Shown here piece by piece: positions 36,424-47,725 of a DNA stretch of 64,000 nucleotides (the first letter of the stretch is position 1; each line of letters begins with the position of its first letter). A model generated the notes under the pieces. That model did not search any database. It had not been told where the DNA came from and was given only the letters and a program-made list of their open reading frames with translations. Origin of the DNA: Sipunculus nudus (lineage: Eukaryota; Annelida; Sipuncula; Golfingiida; Sipunculidae); the NCBI GenBank assembly GCA_026874595.1, contig CM049316.1, forward strand, positions 48,302,695 through 48,366,694, written 5' to 3'. The position numbers were made by a program, and so were the translations under genes.

Positions 36424-37002
36424 CTTGATAAGATTCCAAGATACCGACCGAACGTAAGGAAAACAACTACCAAGTGGTCATCGACATAACTCCAAAACAG
36501 AGAATGTGTTTAGCTTTACAGCTTCTCAAACCTTTAAGCTTACTGAACACCTACCATATGAACAAATATGCAAAACCCTACGAAGGGAAAAGATACCGGA
36601 GTATCCGACAAATGCCGTAGCAGATGCCTCAGTTGCCGTAGCACAAAAGAAAGATGCAGTAGCATCGACCTACACTAAATCACTGCTCAAAAGAAACTGA
36701 CAATTTCCGCTGGACTAGAAATTGATCTTCAACAAAACAATATAGCCTACTGCCATAGCAGAATTCATCTATACTCCAGTCGTAGCTGCATTAATCTTTA
36801 TGAGTTGAGCGGTTTCCGTAGAAAGACCTTACGCATAACAATATGCGTCCTCCCTGATCCCAGAACAGAATGACAACAGCCAAAACCCTATACCTCAGAA
36901 CACCTATTTTGGATAGATAGCTTTGCAAGATATATTTATAGATATTTCCAAGCATGCATATGGTCAAATTCATAAAATTTCCATCCTGGTACGCTCCCCA
37001 AT
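36424..37002. other. Probable 5' leader of Gmr1-like element
   Basis: No coding potential on the minus strand. If the LTR pair at 29530/37003 is right, the minus strand just after the upper LTR reads ttggggagcgtaccagg (about 36986-37002), which begins TGG after one base as a tRNA primer site would. Confidence 0.4.
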
Positions 37003-37160
37003 GTCAAGGTTAGACTAGGTTTGACCTTGCCCAGGTTTCTTTCACCATGGACACATATGACCGGACACATACACGTACACTTATACCAAAAGCCTTATAG
37101 AATATGACGACAAATTTATTAATTATATACAGTCCAATACAGTCCCAGGTTAACCGGAAT
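37003..37160. repeat. Direct repeat, right copy (possible LTR)
   Basis: Pairs with 29530-29710; see that entry. On the minus strand it would end CCTTGACA, giving the CA end expected of an LTR, directly before the candidate primer site. Confidence 0.5.
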
Positions 37161-37589
37161 TCTTACACCAAACCAGTAGATTTTTTTAAACTGGGACACT
37201 CGCGATATCGCCGTAGGAAGAGTTGTGTACCGGCAGCATCCCAGTGCATATAAAGAATTGATTTAATGATGAATTGAAGACCAAATCCAACTCTACTGAC
37301 CAGAGAAAAACGGGTAGGAGCAAAAACTTTTCTGCATATTTTTGGGCATTATGCTCTTTGTTAAGTGATTAACCCGACACATTCGGTGATTGAACTGAAG
37401 GTGGATAAGGTTATCGCTGTAACCTCACTACTTATGTAAATTGGTATAACACTCATGCATATGGACAAACCTGCTGTGCGTAATATACCTCCAGCAAGCG
37501 CAGCGAACGAAAAGAGTATGGCTGAGGTTGCTACTCAACCAGGTATGCTAATTGAAATCAGCATGTGATGCTGATGAATACAAATTGTT

Positions 37590-38010
37590 AACATGCAATG
37601 ATGGAAACCGAGTTATGTTCGCGAAAGGCGAAACTGAATAAGGGGATTATCGTGGCCATTTTCTTAAAAAATGGCCACCCATACCCTGCACCCATACGCC
37701 AAAGATTTTATAAAACGTCACCAAGGATGAAAGCTGAATTATTAAGAAGTTTTAAGAGATGCAGGAAGCCGGGATTATCGAACCAGCGACCGGGGAATAG
37801 ACTTGTCAAGTGGTACTTACAAAAAAGCCAAAACAAATGAATATCGATTTATAGTTGATCATGGACGATTGAACAGTGTGACCAAACCTATTTCTTTTCA
37901 ATTACCAGGATTGGAGGACGTTTTTGATACAACAGTAAAGCCGCCAATACCATCTTTAATACACTTAACTAAGCGTCCGAAATCTGGCAAGTAACTATGG
38001 ACGAATTAAA
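37590..38010 (+). pseudogene. Ty3/gypsy RT N-terminal scrap
   Basis: Plus-strand frames read RQRFYKTSPRMKAEL, then EAGIIEPATGE near 37770 and, after a shift, EYRFIVDHGRLNSVTKPISF and QLPGLEDVFDT. This is the RT finger region up to the segment before motif A, where it stops at about 38010. It differs in orientation and wording from the neighbouring Gmr1-like element, so it is a separate insertion. Confidence 0.82.
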
Positions 38011-39161
38011 TGAAGGGCTTAGTTATAGCTGATCGTTTAGAACCTTAGAAACTAAACGAAACAGTAATTGCCCTGTATGGTTTATGGTCTCGGTAAACGT
38101 CAAAAGTGGTTCTAACGGAATCTTTAATCATGAATAACCTGCCTAAAAAGTAATTGAATAGAATATGAATAGCACAAGCATATTGGTCTAATAATCGAGC
38201 AAATATGGAAATAGATGTAAAAATAAATCGTTAGTATAATATTTCCTATAACTGGATTAAATGTGTTATTTGTGAGCATAATTTTTCAAATATTACCAAA
38301 TGTATCCCGAAATAACAGACGATTTTGGTACTACTACAGGCTAAATAATGATGTATAAATTAAATCAGTTGTGAGTCGTGGGGTTCTGCTGACCGCTATG
38401 CAAGTAACATAACTCTGACCCATAGCACACAGCATCCATGTGCGCAGCGCGGAGCTCTGTGCGACTGGTTCCTTTCTGCATAGAGCGGGCGGCATGTCTC
38501 TCTGAGATGCCCATGAGGTAACTATGATCACTAAGTAAATGTCGACAACGGCTACCAGAAGTACAAATGCAGTACACGTTATGTACCAGGAAAGCATATG
38601 TATATTTCAAAATTTTATCACGAGCCTCTCTACCAGAGTCTTAAAAAAAAGAAAGTCTGCTCAGATACTACCTATACCCCTTGCAGCAGGGGGAGAAACT
38701 CTACAAAACAAGTGTCATTAATCAAGCGTCTTTATTAGAGAAAGATGAACATGATTTAGACGTTGCATCAATCAAAATGTATTAGAAGTTTTAATTTGAT
38801 TTCGGCGAAATCACGTGCTCAGTAGCATAGGCAGAAATAAGGCGATAAATATATTCTAAATGATATATTTAATATTAAAAATAAAAAAATGACATGCAGC
38901 TTTACAGGTGCATGCATGCGACAGTATCAACAGTCGGTCTTTCAGTTTTTCAAATGCAAGACCTGCTTTTGTGTTAGAGCTTTGTTATATATTGAGGACG
39001 TGTCGTCGTTGGTGCTGCCACCTGCCACCAGGACTATTTACCAAATCAGTCTGTTTCAATAAGACTACCGTGTGAGGTTAATAGAATTTGTTGTCACCAG
39101 TGAACTGTGGTGTTTTCATTATTTATGGTAGTATTGCACTTTTTAGTAAGTTAATTTTATG
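38011..39161. other. Non-coding stretch
   Basis: No gene recognised; the frames at 38334-38610 show no domain. Confidence 0.5.
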
Positions 39162-39291
39162 AGGGGCGGATCCAGGATTTAGGGTGGGGAGATGGGGGGG
39201 GGGGGGGGGGTCCATGTCTGAAAATCGGTCTGAAACCCTTAAAAGGGAGGCGAGGATCTCCACCCCCTGGACTCCTCTGAATCCGCTTCCG
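39162..39291. repeat. Small element with GCGGATCC ends and G17 tract, copy 1
   Basis: It starts aggggcggatccaggattt and ends gaatccgcttccgg. The ends form an imperfect inverted repeat around the GCGGATYC core. The interior has a run of 17 G (39194-39210), gtctgaaaccc and cccttaaaa. Copy 2 at 40773-40940 shares the same order of blocks. Confidence 0.6.
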
Positions 39292-40772
39292 GTATAATCC
39301 GCTTGTACCGGTATATATTTCAACATTAAAAAAAATGTTCTTGCAGCAAGACTTTTGCTTTAAAAGACTTGTCCATCCCACATGTGCATATTTTAAGTTC
39401 AAACGTAGAATATTCTAAGTTAAAGATCCGAAATGTTATGACACCATTTCATTTGTTCCTGTCCATCAAATTTTAGGTTAATTTTGAAATATTATAACTT
39501 ATTTTATCGCTTTTTTTCCAATATGACAGTAAAACATGTCTGTGCCGTTTGTGTAGAAAGGTATTGCTATGCTGCCGATTACAATAATGAAGCTAATATA
39601 AACATATTGAAAGTTCTAAATTAAATTAAGAAAACCTCAAATACACTTTATTTTTGGCAATAAACGAGTGATGTGATTGTCCAGCAATATATCTTTAAGA
39701 CTTACCTCATAATATTTTATGCAAAGTGTTATCACAACTGTAAATTTCAATACTAATTTTTTAAAAATTAAATTAAAATTTGGGGCTTAAGTAAAACGTT
39801 TAAATTAAAATTGGACTTTAATCAAATCCAGAAAAATAAAAATTAATTCTCCCTTGCCGTTTTAATAGAATATACCCACGAGCAGTTTGATGTGCATCAG
39901 CTCAAAAAGCTAATTAAAACGTTATTTGATATTTATTTAATTCAATAAACTTCAAATAATTAATTTTAAAATCTCAAATGAGACTTGGGACTGAATTCAC
40001 AATATTATTCGACTATGAGGATCAAATTTATGATTTGGACCAAGTTTAACTGTTTAAAAGCAAAGTAACAGAAAGGCTTTTAAACTATATGCCTTTGTAT
40101 ATATTTATATATTTTTTAATTAATATTAAAACTAAAAATTTACTTGTTGCTTCATTCGGGTCGAATTAGAGTCAACACAAACAAATTGCATAACCCATTC
40201 ATCTGTCATGTATACATACATTTTCTCGGCCTCTGAAACTGATGTATACCCTAATTATATGCAAAAAAAAACCACCCATTTTATTTTTTTAGGTAGCTAT
40301 GAATTGTAAACTTTAAGATTGGAATGAGCTGAATGACAAAAATAATATTTTTATTCCATTTGGCTCATTAAATAGATGAATAGGATTAATTTTGAGGATT
40401 TAATGAGGATTTAAACTTTGAAATAGAGTTTCGAAATAAATTTTAATAGATTCAGCACATCAAAATTAGGTGATGTAGATGCTCTCATTGCATTTGACAC
40501 TTTTCATTTTCCACATATCATTTTTTTAAAGTGTTAGTCCTGGGCATTTACCCATTATATTCATTTAAATATCTGTACCGATGTTAGTTTTTAAAATTGC
40601 CGATCTCGGCCTTTTGTACTCTTTTTCAGAGGGATAATATTTTAAAATATCATCTCTATCAATTACTTTAACAAAAAATGGCATCAAATATAATAATGAC
40701 GGGATGGGGGGGGGGGGGGGTGCAGCAAACTCGAAATACAGGGCCCCTCATGGAAATTGGCCCCAGGACTAC
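39292..40772. other. Very AT-rich non-coding stretch
   Basis: No gene recognised. A run of 15 G lies at 40706-40720. Confidence 0.5.
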
Positions 40773-40940
40773 AGGGGCGGATCCAGGATTTAGGAAAAGG
40801 GGGGGTCCAACCCAGGAGGACTTATGAAAATCCTACAAAAAGGTCATCACGTCTGGAAAAGGGGGGTCCAGGCCGCAAAATTACGTCTAAAACCCCTTAA
40901 AAATGGTTGCTTCGGGTGAAAAAAGCGGATCCGCTTCTGG
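40773..40940. repeat. Small element with GCGGATCC ends, copy 2
   Basis: It starts aggggcggatccaggattt, identical to copy 1 over 19 bases, and ends gcggatccgcttctgg. It carries two shorter G runs (ggggggtcca twice) where copy 1 has one long run. Confidence 0.6.
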
Positions 40941-40969
40941 ACTAATAGCAGTTCATCAGTTCTAAATAG

Positions 40970-41950
40970 TTGAACACGGGGGCCCCGCAAGAATGCGTTC
41001 TTTCCCCATTTCTTCTCATAATTTATATCAATGATTTCCAGGCTACAAAACAAGGATGCCTAATTTAGAAATATGCAGATGATACCGTACTTGTTGGATA
41101 AATTTCTAGTTGTGGTGAAAATAAATATCGAAAGGATATTGGACAAGTAGTAACTTGGTGTGAGAATAATCATTTGCTACTAAATCCTTCAAAAACAAAG
41201 GAATAGATAATTTGTCCAATAACCAATTTGTCTATATTCGGAATTTTTTATGGAACAGAAGTAGACAACTTATACATACTTAGGGGTAGTAGTAGATGAT
41301 AGGCTAAAATTAAGAGGTGTCCCTTGTAATGTTTTTTTGTAAGTCAGGACATGCCACACATAAATCACATAAGACACAGCTTTGTTCAAACTGTTAACTG
41401 ACTCGATCTGATTGCGACGCATGCGCAGTACATACAAATAAAGGAAGCAGGCCGGGGGGGGGGGGGGGGGTCACCAAATAACATAATAGTATAATACTTA
41501 GTTTTGCTCCATTACATCACCTTTCTTATAAAAATAAATCAGCTGGTTCACTTTTAAGTTATGGGTTACTTGTATATGAAAGATGCTTAGTCTCCAAGAA
41601 CGTCTGACGATATTTGCTCATACAGTGTGTAATAACATATCTAGGTAGCTGTAAACATAATAAAATGATCTGATCATTGTAGCAAATTTAAGACAAATTT
41701 AAACTGATTCATAAATTATTAAAAATAAACACTTATTTAAACAATTATTTACATGTTGCCTTCACACATATTAACTTATACAAATGCTAGAGCATTATGA
41801 AATTGTTATATCGAATCTATCAGTCTCTCTGCCTTTTTAATATTTTTCACAGGTCAAGTTGCCACAAGATTGTCTTTAGCAAAAGTAACACGTTTTACAG
41901 GGTTAGGATGGTCATTACCACTAATATCAATTTACTGTGAGGGCTTGCTA
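40970..41950 (+). mobile_element. LINE remnant (RT), interrupted by an LTR
   Basis: Plus-strand frames read NTGAPQECVLSP near 40974, LLIIYINDFQATKQGC, KYADDTVLVG near 41071 (motif C, Asp pair intact), VVTWCENNHLLLNPSKTKE and LGVVVDDRLKLRG ending near 41320. After the 192-bp LTR at 41325-41516 the LINE appears to resume: SLLSYGLLVYERC near 41545, LQERLTIFAHTV, and RFTGLGWSLPLIS near 41900, which resembles the RxxGxxxWNxLP end of such proteins. The first part is certain; the second rests on weaker motif likeness. Dead copy. Confidence 0.72.
41325..41516 (-). mobile_element. 192-bp LTR, lower copy
   Basis: It begins tgtaatg and ends cattaca, an inverted 7-bp pair as expected of LTR ends. It aligns over its full length with 45724-45911: gtcaggacatgccacaca, gcgacgcatgcgcagtacat, acaaataaagga and catataatact-type blocks are shared. 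A run of 17 G (41454-41470) is expanded in this copy only. Confidence 0.85.
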
Positions 41951-42627
41951 TCGGTTAATGCAGCGGGGTACAGGAGGGCTTTATATCAGTTTCTCTGGGC
42001 GCGGTTGTTGCAAACGCGGCGCAGTAATGTCCTTTAACAAACGATTCTCATTGGGGTTTGCAATGTAGGATCGCGGTTCATCACAGGTTTCAATAATCAT
42101 TACTGGAGCCCAACTCAGTGTCTTGAAATCTTGTAAACCCACTGTCTGATCTATGAGCAGATCTGAGCGGTCTCGTGCAGACCTATCATAATAATTCTTT
42201 TACTGGTCTTGCCTCTCTTTTTAGGCACCCAAAGTATCTTCACTCATAATGGAAGATTTACAGGCAAAGGCCTCGAATACAGTAGTTCTCCAGGACTCCC
42301 TATGTTGTCAGCTACAGGTGTGGATCTCACACAAAAAGGGCTAATTCCGGATCCATGCCGGTTTTCTGTGCTTATTTGAGTTTGTCGGTATGAACTGTTC
42401 TTTTATAAAACCAATTGATTGTGGATAGTGGGTTGAATACGTGTCTGAATTCCCACTGCTTTGCGAAGTCCTCGAATTTATGGCTCGAGATAGGGCCTCC
42501 ATCGCTATACAGTGTGTTCGATACACCCTGTTTGGAAAAGATTGAGATTTGCTCTGACAACGCTACGGGTTTCAAAGGTCAGTTTCCTATTGAAGGGCAT
42601 CTTGGTGTAATAATCCGCTAATATATA

Positions 42628-42697
<70 letters not shown>

Positions 42698-43080
42698 GAC
42701 TATGGAACGTCATGTAGAATCATGCTTTCGCGAGATTATTTCTTTGAAAACTCTTAGCAAATATCACACTTGAAAAAGTGATCTTCTCGGTCTATACCTC
42801 TCCAATAGACACAAGTCTTCGCTCCGAGGCGAGTTTTTTACAACTCCTTGGTGACTGAGGTGCAGTTTAATCAGTATCTCATTCTTCATGGAAAGAGGTA
42901 TCATTATTCATTGTCTTTTCATCAGTATACCATCTTCAACAACAATGAAGTCCTTAAAAACCCAATATCCACGAATTGACTTGGGCAAGTCCTGTGCTTT
43001 CTCTTGCCTACCTTTTGTAACAGTTTCAAGCAATAAATTTGGGTCATCCTTGGTCTCTTTTTTTATCTAGTTTACTGTCT
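41930..43080 (-). pseudogene. Integrase, split by a (TA)n tract, second gypsy element
   Basis: From 43080 the minus strand reads LPKSIRGYWVFKDF, VVEDGILMK and LIKLHLSHQG, the His pair of the zinc finger. After the (TA)n tract (42620-42694) the core resumes: ADYYTKMPF, KLTFETRSVV, ISIFSKQGVSNTLYSDGGP (second catalytic Asp) and KFEDFAKQWEFRHVFNPLS. Near 42200-41950 follow DRSARDRSDL and WAPVMIIETCDEPRSYIANP, the C-terminal domain. The place of the catalytic Glu reads YKRTV, so it is lost. Confidence 0.83.
42620..42694. repeat. (TA)n microsatellite inside integrase
   Basis: About 37 TA steps with one gtac interruption, inside the integrase reading frame of the second gypsy element. Confidence 0.92.
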
Positions 43081-43138
43081 GGCCATCTGACCGAATGAAT
43101 GGTCTTCTCAAGTGCTTTGGTATCTGCTCGCATTGGAT

Positions 43139-43400
43139 TCAGTCTAGAGAAAGTATCAGCAAGTAAGAGTTATTTGCCAGGGCGTATTTTATTGTCATGT
43201 CATATGGCCGAGTCCTAAGCAAACATGGTGGTGCATGGACAATGTTTTTTAACTGTATCTGCCCTAATGGCTTGTGGTCGGACTCAACGACAAAACGAGA
43301 TCCATAAACAAAAGAATGGAAACGTTCCACATGCACCAATACCACTGCAAGCATTTCACGCTCAATATTCGCGTATTTTTCTTCGGTAGGGGTAAGAGCT
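43139..43400 (-). pseudogene. RNase H fragment, second gypsy element
   Basis: The frame 43139-43354 reads MLAVVLVHVERFHSFVYGSR, FVVESDHKPLGQIQLKN and APPCLLRTRPYDMTIKYAL. This is the C-terminal half of RNase H, with SDHKPL intact. The N-terminal half upstream is present only in broken frames. Confidence 0.85.
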
Positions 43401-43599
43401 TAAGAGGCAAAAGCAATGATCTTTTCTGTACCCTGATAATCTGTTTGAATAAGAGCAGCTCCTTAGCCTTTTGTACTAACGTCTACTTGCGTCTTTGTGC
43501 TTAAACTTGGATTGAAATATGCAAGAATTACCGTGTGACATATTTGATCCCTGATTGCATTGAATGCGTTCTCATAGTTTGGAGTCCATGACCACTCTA

Positions 43600-44371
43600 T
43601 GTCTTTCTTTGTGAGTTCGCGCAATACTGCAGTCTTCTCTGACAGTTCCGGTGTGAATGATCAGAGGAATTGTACCTTGCACAGGAATAGCTGTAAATCC
43701 TTTACATATTTTGCGCTAGGTATACATGCAATTTCCTCAGCCTTCCGAGGATCAGGCTGTACACAGACTGGTGTATATACCATACTGAAAAGTTGGCTTC
43801 CTTGTGTGAACTGTACATTTCTCATCATTAAATACAAGGCCGGATTTCCGTGCATGTAGCATCAGGTTATGCAGATTACGATCATGGTCAGCTAAATCAG
43901 TTCCGGAAACAAAAATATCATTGGCGACATGCATTGTCCAAGGGAAACTGGCCAAAACAGAGTCCATTTTTATTTAAATACATCTTGCGCGACTCGGATA
44001 CCGAAAGGTAAACGTTTGAATCTGTACCTGCCATCAGGCGCATTAAGGGGGGTAGGCGCTGCAGATTTTTCAACTTATTTTATGGACCAATATCCGTGTT
44101 TGCTATATACAGTTGCGCCCTCTAGCTTGTAATTAATCTCTTCTATCGTAGGAGTTCTGTGATAGATTCGCTTAGGGTATGAGATGTATAGGGTATTTTC
44201 TTTAGGGGGGGGGGGGGGGTTAACCATGGGTGTAACAACTGGTTTTAGCTCAACATGGAATTTGCCTTGAAATTTAATAAAATCTGTGAATCTGGCAGGG
44301 TACATTACTTTCAATTTGGTTATATCTGGGATCAGGTCTGGTCCTGTTTGACCTACAGGAGTATCCTTCAA
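43600..44371 (-). pseudogene. Reverse transcriptase with internal deletion, second gypsy element
   Basis: The frame 44075-44371 reads YPARFTDFIKFQGKFHVELK and PVVTPMVNPPPPPKE, then jumps to KRIYHRTPTIEEINYKLEGA and HGYWSIK. The intervening finger region is missing and the join lies in the poly(G) run that encodes PPPPP. The frame 43752-43967 continues with HVANDIFVSGTDLADHDRNL, where the catalytic DD is ND, and ARKSGLVFNDEKC. Non-functional on three counts. Confidence 0.85.
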
Positions 44372-44428
44372 GGTTATGGCTGCTACTGCATTTACAGTGA
44401 TAATCTGGAGTAACTCACTTGATAGTTT

Positions 44429-44870
44429 TCAAAGAATCGATGGACCTGGAGCATCCGCGATATAAAACTCATGATTACTCCATTCTGTGTTCATGTGGTT
44501 ATATAATTTAGTCAGATTGACAGCACTATGCTGTATAATCTCTTCACCATTATAGGCTTCTAGCATTACACCTGGCCGCTTTCCTACCAGACTGCTGTTT
44601 ATGGGCAACCCATCATCTCCCACATGATCTGGAAACATTTTGCGAAATGTGCAAACACATTACCTTGGGCTCCCATATCGGCTTTACACTTGAGCTCTGC
44701 TGGAACACTGACAGTTGACATTCTAATATAAAGGCTAACAATTATGTCACTGTTGTTGGCATCAGCAGCCTACTTTTCCACATTTGGAACATTTACCATG
44801 ATAGGCCAGGCACTGCTCGTATTGGTGGTCTTTACAACAAAATATGCATTTGAAGACTCGCCCTCGCTTT
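44429..44870 (-). pseudogene. Gag zinc knuckle and protease, second gypsy element
   Basis: Near 44855-44770 the minus strand reads KCIFCCKDHQYEQC and GKCSKCGKVGC, two Cys clusters of the nucleocapsid type. Near 44690 follows LKCKADMGAQGNVF, the protease active site with Asp kept and Thr changed to Met. The frame 44429-44638 continues with LPINSSLVGKRPGVMLEAYN and FYIADAPGPSIL, the usual protease end. Confidence 0.78.
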
Positions 44871-45708
44871 TGCTTTAGAAAATCAATTTTCGGACATCAA
44901 ACATTGCTGGCATGCTCAAATGCTTTCATGAGCGCCTCCAAGGCTTTATGGTCCTACATATTATCAAGGCATCATCAATGTTTAGTTTGTCATATTATTT
45001 TAGAAGGTCTCTTCTGGATTCATGATTGTTAGTTCAAACATTAAGTTGGTCGATCAACTTCCCATCAAAGTTTGCAAATTGACATGTTAATGCGATTGAC
45101 CTACACCTGGTTTGGGTTTTTTTTTTGCTTGTAGTAAGTCAGGTTGAGTCTATGTACTCTAAAGTTGCCTGCAAAACCAACCGATTGTTGAAATTTATTC
45201 CACACATTTTTTAGCTGCTCGTCGGCTTTAGTTTCCACGTTTTGGACATCCCCCCCCCCCTTTTTTCGCCAGCTTGGAAGATAATGAAGTTGTATTGGTC
45301 TGCTTCGCTAATGTCTTTTATAGTTATTTCAGACAGACAGAAGAAGTTTGAAGTGACCAAGCAATTCTGGAAAAGCTATAGAAAGCTAGCTTCTACTAAG
45401 GTCTCGAACCTTAGCGCCAGGCGCTTCTTAGGTTTAATTTTGATAAATTTTAAAAAATCTATCTCATCTTGTTCTGTATTCTATAAGCGCTGACTGATCG
45501 TCGCCCGTGCCCCGTCGCATAGCTGGGCATTTGATGCCGTCTACCATGTTAACGCTCTTGAAATAATCCCTTAATAACCGACAAAATAGCGGTTCCGCAG
45601 GTGTTTGAACGAATTTGCAGTAAGAGCAGCCTGGTTATATTAAACTAGAGAAAGCCACTTTAGCGTACGTGCGTCCAAAGATCTGAACAGGCAAGGCACG
45701 ATAATCTA

Positions 45709-45723
45709 GAACCGCTGTCACCA
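45709..45723 (-). other. tRNA primer-binding site of second gypsy element
   Basis: Directly after the CA end of the upper LTR (minus strand) the sequence reads TGGTGACAGCGGTTC. A TGG start immediately after the LTR is what a primer-binding site complementary to a tRNA CCA end requires. Which tRNA it pairs with cannot be told here. Confidence 0.6.
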
Positions 45724-45911
45724 TGTAATGTCATTTTGTAGGTCAGGACATGCCACACAGAGATCACATAAGACAAAGCGTTGGTCAAACTGGTTACCGA
45801 CTCCAACTGATTGCGACGCATGCGCAGTACATACAAATAAAGGAGAGCAGGCTTCGGGAGTCGTCATCTAATAACACAATAGCATAATACTTAGTACATA
45901 GTTCCATCATA
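45724..45911 (-). mobile_element. ~190-bp LTR, upper copy (5' LTR of second gypsy element)
   Basis: Starts tgtaatg on the plus strand and aligns with 41325-41516 throughout. Its far end reads catcata where the lower copy has cattaca. With the primer site next to it and gag-pol downstream on the minus strand, it is the 5' LTR. Confidence 0.82.
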
Positions 45912-46240
45912 TACCCCTCCCATATTGAGAAAATATTTTTAAATATATGAGAAATTTCTGTTCCTTAATAACTTTTCTTTCAAATGTCTTTAAAAAATGT
46001 AGTCAAACTGAACAAGATGGGGTTTACGTGTGGCGCCACGGCTTTTATATTTATATTTCTTCAAAATTAGGATATTTACTGGAAAGTGCAAACATTCAAT
46101 CGTTTGTAATGTATTGGTGTCTATAAATATGGGGAAAATGCGCATCTACCTTGCAAAATATCATCGTTTAAATGTAATCGATATCCTCTTGGTAAAATCA
46201 TTGATATGTACAAGTCGCATGTTAAACTTTGTACTTTACC
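45912..46240. other. Non-coding stretch
   Basis: No gene recognised; the open frame at 46030-46350 overlaps a SINE and has no domain. Confidence 0.5.
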
Positions 46241-46500
46241 GGCTTCTGTGGTCTAGACAGCGGGCCGGACTCAACAGAGGACAGATCGTGAGTTCGAGTA
46301 TCAGCCAAGGAGCCCTGAAATTTGTCACGGTCGACCCCAACTCAAGGTGAGCTCTGCAGGCAGACCGGAGGCCGTGCCTCACTCACAGGCGATTGCGCAT
46401 TTTTATTTATTTATTTTTTTTTTTGCGGGGGGGGGGGGTTGTTATGACCCAACAGGGTGTAATAACAGGAGGACTCGACCCTTCATGAGTATAGAAACAT
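46241..46500 (+). mobile_element. tRNA-derived SINE, copy 2
   Basis: A box at 46249-46260 (tggtctagacag) and B box at 46290-46302 (gagttcgagtatc), followed by the same body as at 4851-5120: cacggtcg, gagctctgcaggc, cactcacaggcga, then gttatgacccaacagg. A T-rich stretch and 12 G (46427-46438) are inserted in this copy. Confidence 0.75.
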
Positions 46501-47725
46501 TTGGATCCTATCTAAATTAATGGAGCAAATCACAAAATAATAAAAATAATTAATAAAAAATAATAAAAAAATATTATTCCGCAACAGAAAGTTTTTAGCC
46601 TTTTTTAAAGCATAAAGTTCTTATTTATCTCATAAAGTTCTGATTTATACAAATAAAATATAATATTTAAATAATAACTCTTATGATCGAGTTGTTACTC
46701 AATTCAAGAACGGGTCAGAATGACGGCTCAATATCGTTTCAGAAGCCGACTTAAACCGTTTTATTTTCAGTATTAAAACCTAATTACATCAAGGAACACA
46801 ATTAGAAGTCGAGCTTTTTTATTCAGGTTGTAATTTGTATATATAGTGGAATTATACATATCAGTAGGCCTATAATAAATCTATTATGAGTGATTCTACA
46901 GGCCCAAAGGCCAGGGCATGATACCATGTCTTTATCGGAATTTATTTTGAAATTTCATGATACTTTAGCATAATACCCGTACTTGCGTAGATCACGTTGT
47001 TTCTGATATATTGCTCTGCGACTGCCCCTGTTACAAGTGATGGCAAAGTTCTCAGGATTTAGGTGGAAATTGGAATTGACAGGCAAACCTGGCAAAATCC
47101 TGGGCTTTTAAGAGCAATGTGACAATGGCTCCATTACCATCCATTACCGTTATTATATTACTGTTCTACATCTTGTATACAACCACTTAAGGAAATACTT
47201 ACTGCTATCATACAAATATGATAAGTTTTGTTACACTGCCCGGATATCGTTTATATTTTATATGGAACAGGATCATCTAAATTTTATTTATTTGGCACAA
47301 CCTGAATGAAATCATCGTTATTGAAGGTGGTTTTACTGTAATACAGCGCCCTCTTTGATTGTTGAGGAAACTAGCGATATTGCAATGGAAGACAGATAAA
47401 TCTTAATAACAGGTTCAACAACAAATTGCTATTTTATCACTTGGCGTCATTTCATTGACATTTTATGTCTTAATGTATTTTAGCCGTGACAACACGACCC
47501 AGTAGGCATCGATATTGGGCTGGCAAGCCTAACAAGTACGTACGCTGGTCGTAGACTAGGCCCTCCTATCTAATGTCAGAGTGATTGAATGGCGCTAAAT
47601 GTATTTCCTCATATTTACATTTTGTGTGGATTTTGTATGCATCAGAAAGAAACCTCTCAGATGATTTACTTTCGTTTCACAATTATGACAGGAACAGAAA
47701 TATGGATGATGCGTATGGACCGAGA
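46501..47725. other. AT-rich non-coding stretch
   Basis: No gene recognised. 46530-46580 is a simple AATA-type region. Confidence 0.5.

Larger units (their letters stand above)
41930..45723 (-). mobile_element. Ty3/gypsy element of ordinary order (PR-RT-RH-INT), decayed
   Basis: Below the upper LTR the minus strand shows, in order, a gag knuckle and protease (44870-44429), RT (44371-43600), RNase H (43400-43139), integrase finger (about 43080-42740), a (TA)n insertion, then the integrase core and C-terminus (42600-41930). An RT segment of roughly 80 residues is missing around the poly(G) run at 44205-44219. All domains carry stops or shifts. Confidence 0.87.
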
